The position numbers were made by a program, and so were the translations under genes. A DNA stretch of 64,000 bases from Syntrophobacterales bacterium (GTDB lineage: Bacteria; Desulfobacterota; Syntrophobacteria; Syntrophobacterales; Thermodesulforhabdaceae). This document shows, in pieces, positions 56,095 to 64,000 of this stretch (its first letter is position 1; the number at the start of each line of letters is the position of its first letter). Where the stretch lies: positions 1-64,000 of the forward strand of contig JAOACS010000015.1 in NCBI GenBank assembly GCA_026417655.1, written 5' to 3'. The notes under the pieces are model-generated. The model ran no database searches and was not told the origin of the DNA. It worked only from the letters and a program-made list of their open reading frames with translations.

Positions 56095-57232
56095 GGGCCA
56101 TAACCGTCACAAAGGCATCTGCTACGATTATCAAAAATAAGGTTGTAACTACCGAGGAAGTCGTCTTTCTTCCAACACTTTCAGGACTATAGGCGGTTTT
56201 TATCCCCATATAACAACCAATGTTACCTATTATAAGTCCAAAGAGAATACTTTTTAAGAATCCAACCCACAAATCCGACATTTTTATGATTTCATAAGCC
56301 TCTGTTAAAAAGGAAACCGGTGTAACCTCAAGGCTAGCAAAGGCTACAAACATTGCGCCTGTAAGCCCTGTAAAAAATGACCAAACGGTTAAAAGCGGTG
56401 CCGTCAAAAGAGCCCCCATAATTCGAGGGACTATAAGAAATTGAGTTTCGTCCACATTCATAACCTTGAGGGCATCAAGCTCCTCGTTTATCTTCATAAT
56501 GCCAATTTCTGCAGCAAAAGCCGATGTTGTGCGCCCAGCCATAAGGATGGCGGTAATAAGCGGAGAAAGTTCCCTTGAAAGTCCAAGGGCTGCAAGATCC
56601 GCAACAAAGATATTGGCTCCGAATTGCCTTAATTGAACTGCTGCCTGGAATGCTGTAACTAGGCCTATTAAAAAACTCATTATGCCCACAATGGGCATTG
56701 CTCTAGAACCGGTCTGTTCCGTAATATAAGCTAATTCTTGCCATCGTATGATACGAGGATTGACCACCGCCTTAGCAATAGCACTGATTTGATCCAGAAA
56801 GAATTTGAAGGCCTCCTTGCAACTGTCAAGGCCATTTAGAGCAGTTCTACCTAGTTTTTCGATCAAACCATATTTTCTCTCACCTATCGACGGTTTTTGG
56901 CTGAAGGATATTTTTTGATACTGAAGTTTAAAAATTTCTATAAGTTGGCGATTGTTTTCCCCTTCAATGATACACTCTAAGGTTATGCCCTTAGATCTAC
57001 ATATTTCTTCGATTTTTAGAGTGAATAGAAAAAGCATCGTATTGAGGTTTACACCTTCACCAATAAGGATGTTCACTTTAGAGATCGATCTCACTTGGAT
57101 TATCTTGCCAAAGCTTTCAACAAGTCCAGGTAAAAGCGAAGAAGGAGGAGGTTCGTAAAAATAGAAGGATAACTGATCTCCATTGGGTATTAGTATCTTA
57201 GAACTCATCCCTTGAAGGGGCTTATTAATCAT
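56078..57232 (-). CDS. mlaE: Mla-type ABC permease with N-terminal STAS-like domain
   Basis: 384 residues from ATG 57232, which overlaps the ihfA stop (ATGA). The C-terminal ~260 residues are MlaE, with MPIVGIMSFLIGLVTAFQAAVQLRQFG, AGRTTSAFAAEIGIMKINEELDAL and DLWVGFLKSILFGLIIG. The first ~115 residues resemble a STAS/MlaB-like domain fused to the permease. It would move lipids with MlaF, helped by a substrate-binding MlaD encoded elsewhere. Confidence 0.9.
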   Translation of the reverse strand: MINKPLQGMSSKILIPNGDQLSFYFYEPPPSSLLPGLVESFGKIIQVRSISKVNILIGEGVNLNTMLFLFTLKIEEICRSKGITLECIIEGENNRQLIEIFKLQYQKISFSQKPSIGERKYGLIEKLGRTALNGLDSCKEAFKFFLDQISAIAKAVVNPRIIRWQELAYITEQTGSRAMPIVGIMSFLIGLVTAFQAAVQLRQFGANIFVADLAALGLSRELSPLITAILMAGRTTSAFAAEIGIMKINEELDALKVMNVDETQFLIVPRIMGALLTAPLLTVWSFFTGLTGAMFVAFASLEVTPVSFLTEAYEIIKMSDLWVGFLKSILFGLIIGNIGCYMGIKTAYSPESVGRKTTSSVVTTLFLIIVADAFVTVMAHVFHW

Positions 57233-57528
57233 CGTCCATGGTTCATACGCTTTTTGAGAATTCCGGAGCACTTGAATGTAACCACCTTCCGCGATGGAAG
57301 AATAATGGATTCGCCCGTTTGAGGGTTTCGTCCCCGACGCTCGTTCTTTGTTCTTATGCAGAACTTCCCAAACCCGCTTATAAGAACATCTTCACCCTGA
57401 GCAAGACTTCCTTTGAGTAGTTCGAAAATTGTCTCTACAAAGCGAGCACAATCATTTTTTGTTACTTTTGCCACCTGGTGAAGCTCTGCATGAAGCCGGT
57501 CTACAATGTGAGCCTTTGTTACGGTCAT
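57229..57528 (-). CDS. ihfA: Integration host factor alpha-type DNA-binding protein
   Basis: 99 residues, HU/IHF fold. TKAHIVDRLHAELHQVAKVTK start, ISGFGKFCIRTKNERRGRNPQTGE DNA-bending arm region cut by the RNPQTGE motif of IHF. It bends DNA and shapes the chromosome. First gene of an ihfA-mlaE-mlaF unit, which is an unusual partner set. AAAAGGGAGATCCGGT precedes the ATG. Confidence 0.9.
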   Translation of the reverse strand: MTVTKAHIVDRLHAELHQVAKVTKNDCARFVETIFELLKGSLAQGEDVLISGFGKFCIRTKNERRGRNPQTGESIILPSRKVVTFKCSGILKKRMNHGR

Positions 57529-57611
57529 ACCGGATCTCCCTTTTAAGTTTTCTCCTAATCCCCTTAGACAGGGTAACAGAAAAGAGCATAATTTTGCAAG
57601 TAAAATTGAAC

Positions 57612-57650
57612 TCTTAAAAATAAAGAGCTTCCTTTCAATATAGGAAGCTC
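57612..57650 (-). terminator. Terminator-like hairpin upstream of ihfA
   Basis: On the minus strand GAGCTTCCT (57650-57642) pairs with AGGAAGCTC (57633-57625), loop of 8, then TTTATTTTTAAG. It points towards ihfA, so it either ends a transcript coming from the right or acts as an attenuator in the ihfA leader. A short open C-terminal-like frame precedes it (about 57660-57740). Confidence 0.65.
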
Positions 57651-57809
57651 CCTTCTTGGGACTCTAAACCAAAAAGTGAACGCTTATGCCAGCGAAGTAT
57701 CTACCAGAAACTTCTTCTACCTTCCAAAGATCATGATAATACAAAATAAGGTGTTATAGCAACTAGTGAAGAAAGGGTTGATTGAACTTGAAGGAGGAGA
57801 AGAGTTGTA

Positions 57810-60332
57810 ATGGCGGAACTTATAGGTGTAAGAGCCTCGGCAGGGGCAGGAAAAACTTATCAACTTTCCTTAAGGTATCTTTCCCTTCTTAAAATGGTTG
57901 GTAGTCCTAAACCGGAAAATTTAAAAAGTATAGTTGCCATCACTTTCACCAACAAGGCCGCTACTGAAATGAAGGAAAGAATTCTACGTTTTTTGCGAGA
58001 GATAGCCTTTGAGACCCCCCTTGGACAGGAGCTTTCCAAAGAAGCTAATCTATCACCTAAAGAAGCTTCAGCTTGGATAGAAACTATTATCTCCCACTAC
58101 TCAGACTTTTACGTCCGCACCATAGACAGTCTCCTTTTTACCATTTTTAGAGGCCTTTCCTTCGAATTGGGATTACAACCGGAGGTAGAGGTTTTTTTCA
58201 ATAGAGACAAAATCCTTGAAACTACCTTTGAAGATCTACTTTCGGAATTTGAAAGACATAGAGAACCTTTGGAAGAGGCTATTTCTACTTACCTTTACAT
58301 AGACAGTAGAGGCGGATTTTATCCCGAAGAGGGTTTGAAGAGACGGCTTTTTGATCTTTACCCAAAGGTAGAGTGGGAAAATATCGAGGAAGTTAGAGCT
58401 GACATTTTGAAGATAGAAGAGATGGAGCGAAGTTGCCGTGAGGCTTATACCCATTTTTATAGTTTAATCGAGAGGTTGAAATCTCACCTAAAGGAAAACT
58501 TAGTAAAGGGACTTTCGGAAGATATTGAATGCGAGGATTTGGCAAACCGTGCCTTTTTAAAACAGGATCCTCTAGCCCTCTTTAAAGATAGAGCCAAAGT
58601 ATCTGAAAAAGAGAAAAAAGCTCTTAGCGAAGCTTTAACCCATCTTAGGGAAAAAGTGTGGGAGTGGCTCAACTGTCAATCGGAGAGGGCCTATTCTCGC
58701 GTAGGTGGGTATGTGAAAATTTTAAACATTCTGAAGGATCTAATTAAAGGGATTTGCCATCGCGATGGGATTATTCTTGGGGGAGACTATTGGACTAGAT
58801 GTATTCTTGAACAAATAAGGCTAGAGGGAGTTCTTCCTCTGATTTATGCCCATTTTGCGGAGAGGTTTTCTCATTTTCTCTTTGACGAATTTCAGGATAC
58901 ATCCCGAGCCCAATGGGATGCCCTTTATCCAATTTTTGAGGATGCCCTGGCCCACAAGGGAAGTCTCTTTGTAGTGGGAGATGGAAAACAGGCTATTTTT
59001 GGCTGGCGTGGTGGGGACTATCGTATCTTCGATGAGATATTCGTTTTTAGAAACCGATATTTTAGCTCAGTTGAAAAGCCTAAGGTGATAGTTCTAAATA
59101 AAAACTTTCGTTCAGATCATTCTCTTGTAGACTTTTTCAATAGGCTTTTTAAACCACTTGGGGAAAGGGATATAGTCAAGAATAAACTTGCCCCTCTTGC
59201 ATTGGGGACTCAATGCCCCGATGATGTTAAGGAACAATTTGCCGAAAATGTATCGAGGAGTTTTTTTGATCATTATCAGGAACCACATAGGATTAAGAGT
59301 CTATCTCAGGGATCAATAAAAATCTACGAAGCTTACGGTGATAAAGAAGAGATCAGAGCTATGGTGCGTAAAAGGCTTTTAGAGGACATTAGGATCGAGT
59401 GGGAAAGGCGCAAAGACCATACAGAAGAGACACCTATTGCGGTTCTAGTAAGGAGGCATTCTGAGGGGGAAGAGGTCTCCTCATGGTTGCTGCAGAAGGG
59501 GTTTCCGGTAGTTACGGAAAGGGCTTTAAGACTTAAGAGCTCGAAGGTGGTGAGGGGGATTTTGTGTTTTCTTGATTATCTTTACGATTTTCGGAATTTG
59601 AGTGCCCTTTATGGCTTTCTTTCTTCAGGCCTTCTTAAAGGTGGTCCAAACAGCGAAGAAGACCTAATTGATGGATGGCTAAGTGGGAATTATGAAAGAT
59701 GGAGAGAAGAGGTCCATGAAATTAAAGATGGACTCAAGCCATTGCTGAATCGTCATTCTCCCTATGAGCTCATCTGGACACTGATGGAAAGGATTGGTCT
59801 TCACGAAAGGCTCAAAGGTGATTTAGCCCCCCATCAACCATTTGTGGAAAGACTCCTAGAGGTAACAAATCAGTTTGAGATTGAAGAGGGAGCTAGTATC
59901 GCTAAATATCTTTCTTTCTGGAAGAAGGGAGGACTTGAGGAAAGGGTTGGCCTTCCCGAAAACATCCGGGCCATAAAGATTCTCACCGTTCATAAGGCTA
60001 AGGGTCTCGAGTTCCCAGTGGTTTTTATTCCCTTTACCGACTGGCGTATAGGAGAACTATCTCCAATAGAGATTCATAAAGGACGATTAATCCATCTTAC
60101 GGGCAAACTAAGTAAGGAGCTTGAATACCTAAAATTTGAACTTAGAGCGAGGGAAGCCCAGGAGATTCTTAATCTTTTCTATGTTGCTTTAACGCGGGCA
60201 AAGGAGGCTATCTATTGCTTTATTACCTGCCCACGGGGAGGTGGATTAAGAGCGATGTCTTATTGGATAAAGGAGACCATTTTCGATGGAGGAAATATGT
60301 TATGTCCCATCCAATTATTAGAACCCGAGTAG
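57810..60332 (+). CDS. addA: AddA-like UvrD-family helicase lacking its nuclease domain
   Basis: 840 residues. Walker A SAGAGKT at 10-16, AITFTNKAATEM (motif Ia), LFDEFQDTSRAQW (II), VVGDGKQAIFGWRGGD (III), NFRSD (IV), ILTVHKAKGLEFPVVFIP (V), NLFYVALTRAKEA (VI). The inserts are those of RecB/AddA helicases. It stops about 40 residues after motif VI, where the C-terminal nuclease domain would begin; that domain is in the next gene in another frame. Together with AddB this would process double-strand breaks. GAAGGAGGAG lies upstream of the ATG. Confidence 0.88.
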   Translation: MAELIGVRASAGAGKTYQLSLRYLSLLKMVGSPKPENLKSIVAITFTNKAATEMKERILRFLREIAFETPLGQELSKEANLSPKEASAWIETIISHYSDFYVRTIDSLLFTIFRGLSFELGLQPEVEVFFNRDKILETTFEDLLSEFERHREPLEEAISTYLYIDSRGGFYPEEGLKRRLFDLYPKVEWENIEEVRADILKIEEMERSCREAYTHFYSLIERLKSHLKENLVKGLSEDIECEDLANRAFLKQDPLALFKDRAKVSEKEKKALSEALTHLREKVWEWLNCQSERAYSRVGGYVKILNILKDLIKGICHRDGIILGGDYWTRCILEQIRLEGVLPLIYAHFAERFSHFLFDEFQDTSRAQWDALYPIFEDALAHKGSLFVVGDGKQAIFGWRGGDYRIFDEIFVFRNRYFSSVEKPKVIVLNKNFRSDHSLVDFFNRLFKPLGERDIVKNKLAPLALGTQCPDDVKEQFAENVSRSFFDHYQEPHRIKSLSQGSIKIYEAYGDKEEIRAMVRKRLLEDIRIEWERRKDHTEETPIAVLVRRHSEGEEVSSWLLQKGFPVVTERALRLKSSKVVRGILCFLDYLYDFRNLSALYGFLSSGLLKGGPNSEEDLIDGWLSGNYERWREEVHEIKDGLKPLLNRHSPYELIWTLMERIGLHERLKGDLAPHQPFVERLLEVTNQFEIEEGASIAKYLSFWKKGGLEERVGLPENIRAIKILTVHKAKGLEFPVVFIPFTDWRIGELSPIEIHKGRLIHLTGKLSKELEYLKFELRAREAQEILNLFYVALTRAKEAIYCFITCPRGGGLRAMSYWIKETIFDGGNMLCPIQLLEPE

Positions 60333-60835
60333 GATGGCCTTATAGCATTGAACTGACTGGAGAGTGGTTACGGAAACGAAGAAGGGGTGAGATATTTCAC
60401 CTGGCGCTTTCCTTTATCAATACTAGAGAGGACAAGGATAAACTGGAGATATACATAAAACGCGCTCTGGCTATGTTGGGAGAGAGGTCTTCCTGTTGGA
60501 AGATAAAGGAAGATCTACTTTTACCTTTGGAAAGAATCTTTTTGCTCCCAGAGGCAGAATTTATCTTTTCTCCGGAGGCCCTTCAGGTTTTTAGGGAAAA
60601 GGATATCCTCTATCGAGTTCGAACTTTTCGCCCAGATCGCATGGTGCTTTTTGATGATAGGGTTGTAGTGGTAGACTTTAAAAGCGAGTTTCCAAATGCC
60701 GATAAGATTTATAGAGAGTATCGTGGAAGGATCAAAGTTTACTCTCGATTGGCTAAGAGTATATTTCACCGACCTTCCGAAGGATACCTACTGTTTATTG
60801 AAGAATCTAAGGTAGAAAGGGTTTGTAGGGTTTAG
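60302..60835 (+). CDS. Stand-alone AddA/RecB-type nuclease domain
   Basis: 177 residues from ATG 60302, with GGAGG nine bases upstream; it overlaps the helicase 3' end by 31 bases in the -1 frame. The PD-(D/E)XK elements are visible: His33 (GEIFHLAL), Asp112 (FRPDRMVLF), Asp125 and Lys127 (VVDFKS), and the Y-R-E-Y-x5-VYSRLAK helix. It is the expected C-terminal domain of AddA as a separate polypeptide, or the result of a frameshift. Three bases before addB. Confidence 0.8.
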   Translation: MSHPIIRTRVGWPYSIELTGEWLRKRRRGEIFHLALSFINTREDKDKLEIYIKRALAMLGERSSCWKIKEDLLLPLERIFLLPEAEFIFSPEALQVFREKDILYRVRTFRPDRMVLFDDRVVVVDFKSEFPNADKIYREYRGRIKVYSRLAKSIFHRPSEGYLLFIEESKVERVCRV

Positions 60836-60838
60836 GAT

Positions 60839-63649
60839 ATGAGCCAGGTTTTTGTCGTCCATCCCTGCCTTAACTTGATTGAAATCGTCATAGAACATAT
60901 GTTCGAAAGAAATCATATCTCCTCAGCTCTCGTGCTTTTTCCCCATCGACGACCAATCCTCTTTTTTGAATACTATATGGGGAAAAGGATCAAAAAACCC
61001 TGCCTTCTCCCCCAATTGAGGACACTTGAAGAATGGATAAAGGAGACCTTTGTTCATTCTAAGGACGATCCAGAAAGGGTTCTTTCAGAATATGACCAGG
61101 CCTGGCTAGCCTATCTAGCAACCAGAAAGGTTTTTTCCAAAGAGGGAAGGAGAGAACCCTCTTGGGAAGAATTTTTGCCTTGGGCTTTACGTCTCGTTGA
61201 GCTTTTCAAAGAGATCGACCTAGAACTTATGGAGGCTAAGAATCTCCGTTACCTGCCGGAGGAATCTATTCCTAAGAGAGCGGTTGAACTTCTAGAAAGA
61301 GTTGGCACAGTTTACGAAGAATTCAACATTGGATTAAGGGAGAATGGTTCTATTACGCCTTCAAAGATACTCCGTTATCTAGCTGAAAATAACTTTCCTT
61401 TGCCTAATTGCCCAACTTATCTAGTCGGGTTTTATACCTTGAGTAGGGCCGAGAATCGGCTTTTTCGAAAATTACAGGAAAATGGGGCTTTTGTTTATTG
61501 GCACGCCGACTCTAATGCACTTCCAGAGCCCTATAGAAAGTGGAAAGAGGAGTTGGGAGTTGAACTCGTGGATATTAGGCCAGAGACGGAGCATGAGCCA
61601 GAACTTTTCTTCTTCGAAGCTCACGATCTCCATTCCGAGCTCAAGGAACTTAAGGAGAGACTTTCCGAAAATCCCTCTGACAACAGGCCTGACCGTCGTG
61701 TAGTGGTGCTCCTGTCCGCCGGAAGCCTAATTCCTTTAATACATCACCTTCCCAGTTGTCTAGCTAATATCACTCTAGGATATCCCCTGAAACTTACAGG
61801 ACTCTTTTCTTTCCTCCAGACCCTTCTTTCCCTTGTTCTTGAAAAGAGTGAAGGACGGGGGTTTCGAGTGCAGACTCTCCTCGAATTTCTAAAAAACCCC
61901 TATCTTGAAGGGACTAATACCTTGGAACATATAATCGAAGAGTATGGAGCACCATTCATCACTGAAGAGAAAATTCTTGAACTTGCTGGGGATTCTCTGG
62001 TCAATTGGGAAAGTATCTCCAATGAACTCATAAAACCCCTTGAAAGGGTCGAAACGCCGAAGGAGCTTTCACAGTCCATTTTGGATATATTTCGCTTCCT
62101 TGAGCCGGAGAAAAATTTTGGCGATTTTGAAAGGGAGTTTCTTATAGCTATCATTGAGGCTATACTTCTAGTATTAAGAGATTCCCTTTTTTCTGAAGAA
62201 AGGATGGGGAAGCAGGGGCTTTTCAGGCTATTTGGGGAGCTGATTTCAAATGTCCGGGTTCCCTTTGAGGGAGAGCCCCTTGTTGGTCTTCAAATAATGG
62301 GGCTTCTGGAAACTAGGTTGTTATCCTTTGAGGAGGTCTTTTTTCTCGACATAAATGAGGGGGTGCTCCCGGATGTGGAAGAAGTGAACCCCCTTGTTCC
62401 ACAGGGGATTAGAAGGATTCTTGGACTTCCTGATCGGCAAAGGCACGAAACCATTTTGTGGTACCACTTTGAAAGGTTGGTTAGGAACGCCAAAAGGGTT
62501 TACCTCCTGTGGCAGTTTCAAACCACTGAATCTGGGGAAAAAGGGCTTGAAGGCAAAAAAACACGCAGCCGCTATGTTGAAAGGCTCATGTGGGAAATAG
62601 AAAAAAGGGAAAGGAAGCTTTTTTTGCAGAGCAAAGAGTCCTATCGACTCAAAAGATCTTCCCTTGAACTTTATCCAGAAGTTTTTTCCCCTCCCGAGTT
62701 TATAAAGAAAACCAATTGGGCCAGCGAAAGAATAGAGAAAAAGCTAAAGAAAATTTCTCCCTCCCTTTTGGAAAGCTACTTGGAATGTCCCCTTAAATTT
62801 TTCTACAACCACGGCCTTGAGCTTTCTTTGCCAGAGGATCCTATAGAAGTAGACCTCGCCCAACTTGGAGAGGCAACTCATAGGGCTCTTGAAATATTTT
62901 ATGGAGAAACTGGAAAATTAGGAGAGGTAATCTCAAAGGAAGAGCTTAGCTTTGAAAGACTACTGAAGTTATTTGAAGAGGAGGTAGAAAAAAGGAATTT
63001 TTATCGCTTTCTTTCCCCAGAGAGACGATTTTTCCTGCAAAAGGGAGCAGAGTTTAGATTAAGAAGATTTTACGAAAATCAACCGAAGAATATAACAATT
63101 GTCAGTCTAGAAAAAGAGTATTCTTCAAGGCTTAGAATTTTAGATCTAGAGGAAGTAATCATAACGGGAGTTATAGATAGAGTTGATCGTAGAAATGGGT
63201 ATTACATCATCCTTGATTATAAGACTGGCTTTATTAAACCTCCTAAGGGGAAGAGATTCCTGGAGCTTGATCCCTCTTCCTGGCTTTTAGAGGAAAGATA
63301 TGATGACAATACCTTGAGGGAAATCATAAGATATTTAGGTAGCCTACAGCTCCCACTCTATGTCTACCTGTTTTACCATAACATGTGTCCCGACAGGGGT
63401 GATCTACTGAAAAAGACCACAGCGGCTTATATAGAGCTACGTAAGGAGGGAAGGGAAATTTACCTTATTAAACCTGATGAATTGAAGGAGATAGCTGACG
63501 ATTATGCAAATTGGTTTAGGAATAAATTTCCGGAGCTTATAAAATATCTAGTTCTTCACATAGTGAAAGCTCCTTACTGGTATCCCGCAATAGAGGATTT
63601 TACCTGTAGCAATTGTAAGTTTAACAGAATGTGTCACTATAGCAGGTAA
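60839..63649 (+). CDS. addB: AddB-like subunit with iron-sulfur PD-(D/E)XK nuclease
   Basis: 936 residues. A RecB/AddB-type protein without a clear Walker A. N-terminal ALVLFPHRRPILFFEYYM is the degenerate helicase start. The C-terminal nuclease has SPSLLESYLECPLKFFY, Asp in ITGVIDRVDRR, and LDYKTG, and ends with Cys923, Cys926 and Cys932, which with the Cys in LECPLKF make the 4Fe-4S staple. Pairs with the two genes upstream. Followed by tRNA-Met on the other strand. Confidence 0.88.
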   Translation: MSQVFVVHPCLNLIEIVIEHMFERNHISSALVLFPHRRPILFFEYYMGKRIKKPCLLPQLRTLEEWIKETFVHSKDDPERVLSEYDQAWLAYLATRKVFSKEGRREPSWEEFLPWALRLVELFKEIDLELMEAKNLRYLPEESIPKRAVELLERVGTVYEEFNIGLRENGSITPSKILRYLAENNFPLPNCPTYLVGFYTLSRAENRLFRKLQENGAFVYWHADSNALPEPYRKWKEELGVELVDIRPETEHEPELFFFEAHDLHSELKELKERLSENPSDNRPDRRVVVLLSAGSLIPLIHHLPSCLANITLGYPLKLTGLFSFLQTLLSLVLEKSEGRGFRVQTLLEFLKNPYLEGTNTLEHIIEEYGAPFITEEKILELAGDSLVNWESISNELIKPLERVETPKELSQSILDIFRFLEPEKNFGDFEREFLIAIIEAILLVLRDSLFSEERMGKQGLFRLFGELISNVRVPFEGEPLVGLQIMGLLETRLLSFEEVFFLDINEGVLPDVEEVNPLVPQGIRRILGLPDRQRHETILWYHFERLVRNAKRVYLLWQFQTTESGEKGLEGKKTRSRYVERLMWEIEKRERKLFLQSKESYRLKRSSLELYPEVFSPPEFIKKTNWASERIEKKLKKISPSLLESYLECPLKFFYNHGLELSLPEDPIEVDLAQLGEATHRALEIFYGETGKLGEVISKEELSFERLLKLFEEEVEKRNFYRFLSPERRFFLQKGAEFRLRRFYENQPKNITIVSLEKEYSSRLRILDLEEVIITGVIDRVDRRNGYYIILDYKTGFIKPPKGKRFLELDPSSWLLEERYDDNTLREIIRYLGSLQLPLYVYLFYHNMCPDRGDLLKKTTAAYIELRKEGREIYLIKPDELKEIADDYANWFRNKFPELIKYLVLHIVKAPYWYPAIEDFTCSNCKFNRMCHYSR

Positions 63650-63661
63650 ACTTCCTGGATT

Positions 63662-63738
63662 TGGTGGCGGTGCAGGGCTTCGAACCCCGGACACTGCGGA
63701 TATGAGCCGCATGCTCTGACCAGCTGAGCTACACCGCC
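63662..63738 (-). tRNA. tRNA-Met (anticodon CAT), probably elongator
   Basis: 77 bases on the minus strand with encoded CCA. Acceptor GGCGGTG/CACCGCC is fully paired, which argues against initiator tRNA. Anticodon loop CTCATAT, CAT at 63704-63702. Elongator Met fits best; an Ile tRNA with modified CAT cannot be excluded from sequence. Confidence 0.9.
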
Positions 63739-63753
63739 CTTCCCATAGCTCTA

Positions 63754-63782
63754 TAGATATAAAAGTTTTCAAGAGTTGTCAA
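63754..63782 (-). promoter_or_regulatory. Promoter of tRNA-Met
   Basis: On the minus strand TTGACA (63782-63777), 17 bases, TATCTA (63759-63754), with the tRNA starting 16 bases further. A close match to a sigma-70 promoter. Confidence 0.75.
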
Positions 63783-64000
63783 GAGTCGGGGGAGTAAAAT
63801 ACTAAGGAGGTGTTCCTAGTTTCGAGGGACCTTCCTTATAATAGGGAACGTTAACCCGATCGATACATCTTGACGGTAGGGATTTCTATATGCTAGTTGA
63901 GTTTGCTCCTCAACGTTATAGGAGATTGTGAAACTTGGGAAAGGTTACGGTTCGGTAAGATCCTGTAGCTTCCTTGCTCTCGGTGGTGGAACACGAGGGC
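63776..64000 (+). other. Region without ORF, possible start of a non-coding RNA
   Basis: No reading frame of note. TTGTCA (63776-63781), sharing its bases with the -35 box of the divergent tRNA promoter, is 16 bases before AATACT (63798-63803), a possible promoter to the right. Downstream bases form hairpins, the last being GCTCTCG/CGAGGGC with an 11-base loop ending at the window edge. It could be a structured RNA cut by the window, but no known RNA family is identified. Confidence 0.25.

Noticed and set aside
63890-63931. Small ORF starting ATGCTAGTTGAG near the right end
   Set aside because: It stops after 13 codons and lacks a clear ribosome-binding site.
1-64000. CRISPR arrays or insertion sequences
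   Set aside because: No regularly spaced direct repeats and no transposase gene or terminal inverted repeats were seen.

Overview
The window is a bacterial chromosome segment of moderate GC content. Several traits point to a Gram-negative, probably anaerobic and possibly thermophilic member of the Desulfobacterota (former Deltaproteobacteria): heptosyltransferase-type glycosyltransferase, Mla-type ABC transporter, IHF, DksA, a zinc-ribbon L24 and AddAB-like recombination nucleases. The taxon is inferred from gene content and protein style, not from a marker search.

Region 1 (1-15640) is one long rightward ribosomal superoperon. It starts with the end of tuf and runs S10-L3-L4-L23-L2-S19-L22-S3-L16-L29-S17-L14-L24-L5-S14-S8-L6-L18-S5-L30-L15-secY-adk-map-infA-L36-S13-S11-S4-rpoA-L17. 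A terminator-like hairpin lies before rpoA and another follows L17. Zinc-binding (four-cysteine or C+) forms of S4, S14, L24, L36 and adenylate kinase are all present. Non-ATG starts occur only in small-subunit protein genes.

Region 2 (15.7-32.1 kb) holds housekeeping genes: rimO and uvrB (convergent, overlapping ends), birA, dksA, moaC, a DinG-like helicase, PBP1A, a DUF554 membrane protein, an EmrA/EmrB efflux pair, and a sugar-nucleotide pair (nucleotidyltransferase plus phosphohexomutase).

Region 3 (32.1-45.9 kb) has a Rad50-like half protein built from exact 39-residue repeats and ending in a CxxC motif, and a crotonase lacking one catalytic Glu. It also has a GlnD whose nucleotidyltransferase active site looks destroyed, a lipoprotein superoxide dismutase paired with a small ferritin-like protein, a Rep/UvrD helicase, purC, a secreted transglutaminase-like protein, an aminotransferase and a SPOR-domain protein.

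Region 4 (45.9-47.3 kb) is a short AT-rich accessory island after tRNA-Asn. It holds an excisionase-type HTH gene, a decayed OLD-family ATPase and other gene scraps, and looks like the remains of an integrated element.

Region 5 (47.3-64 kb) has a TGS-domain GTPase; a leftward operon of glycosyltransferase, periplasmic binding protein and hybrid histidine kinase; an EcfT/CbiQ permease with a fused double ATPase but no substrate-binding subunit; tRNA-Thr; an ihfA-mlaE-mlaF operon lacking mlaD; an AddAB-like set in which the AddA nuclease domain is a separate overlapping gene; and tRNA-Met. The last 200 bases carry no convincing ORF and may begin a structured RNA.
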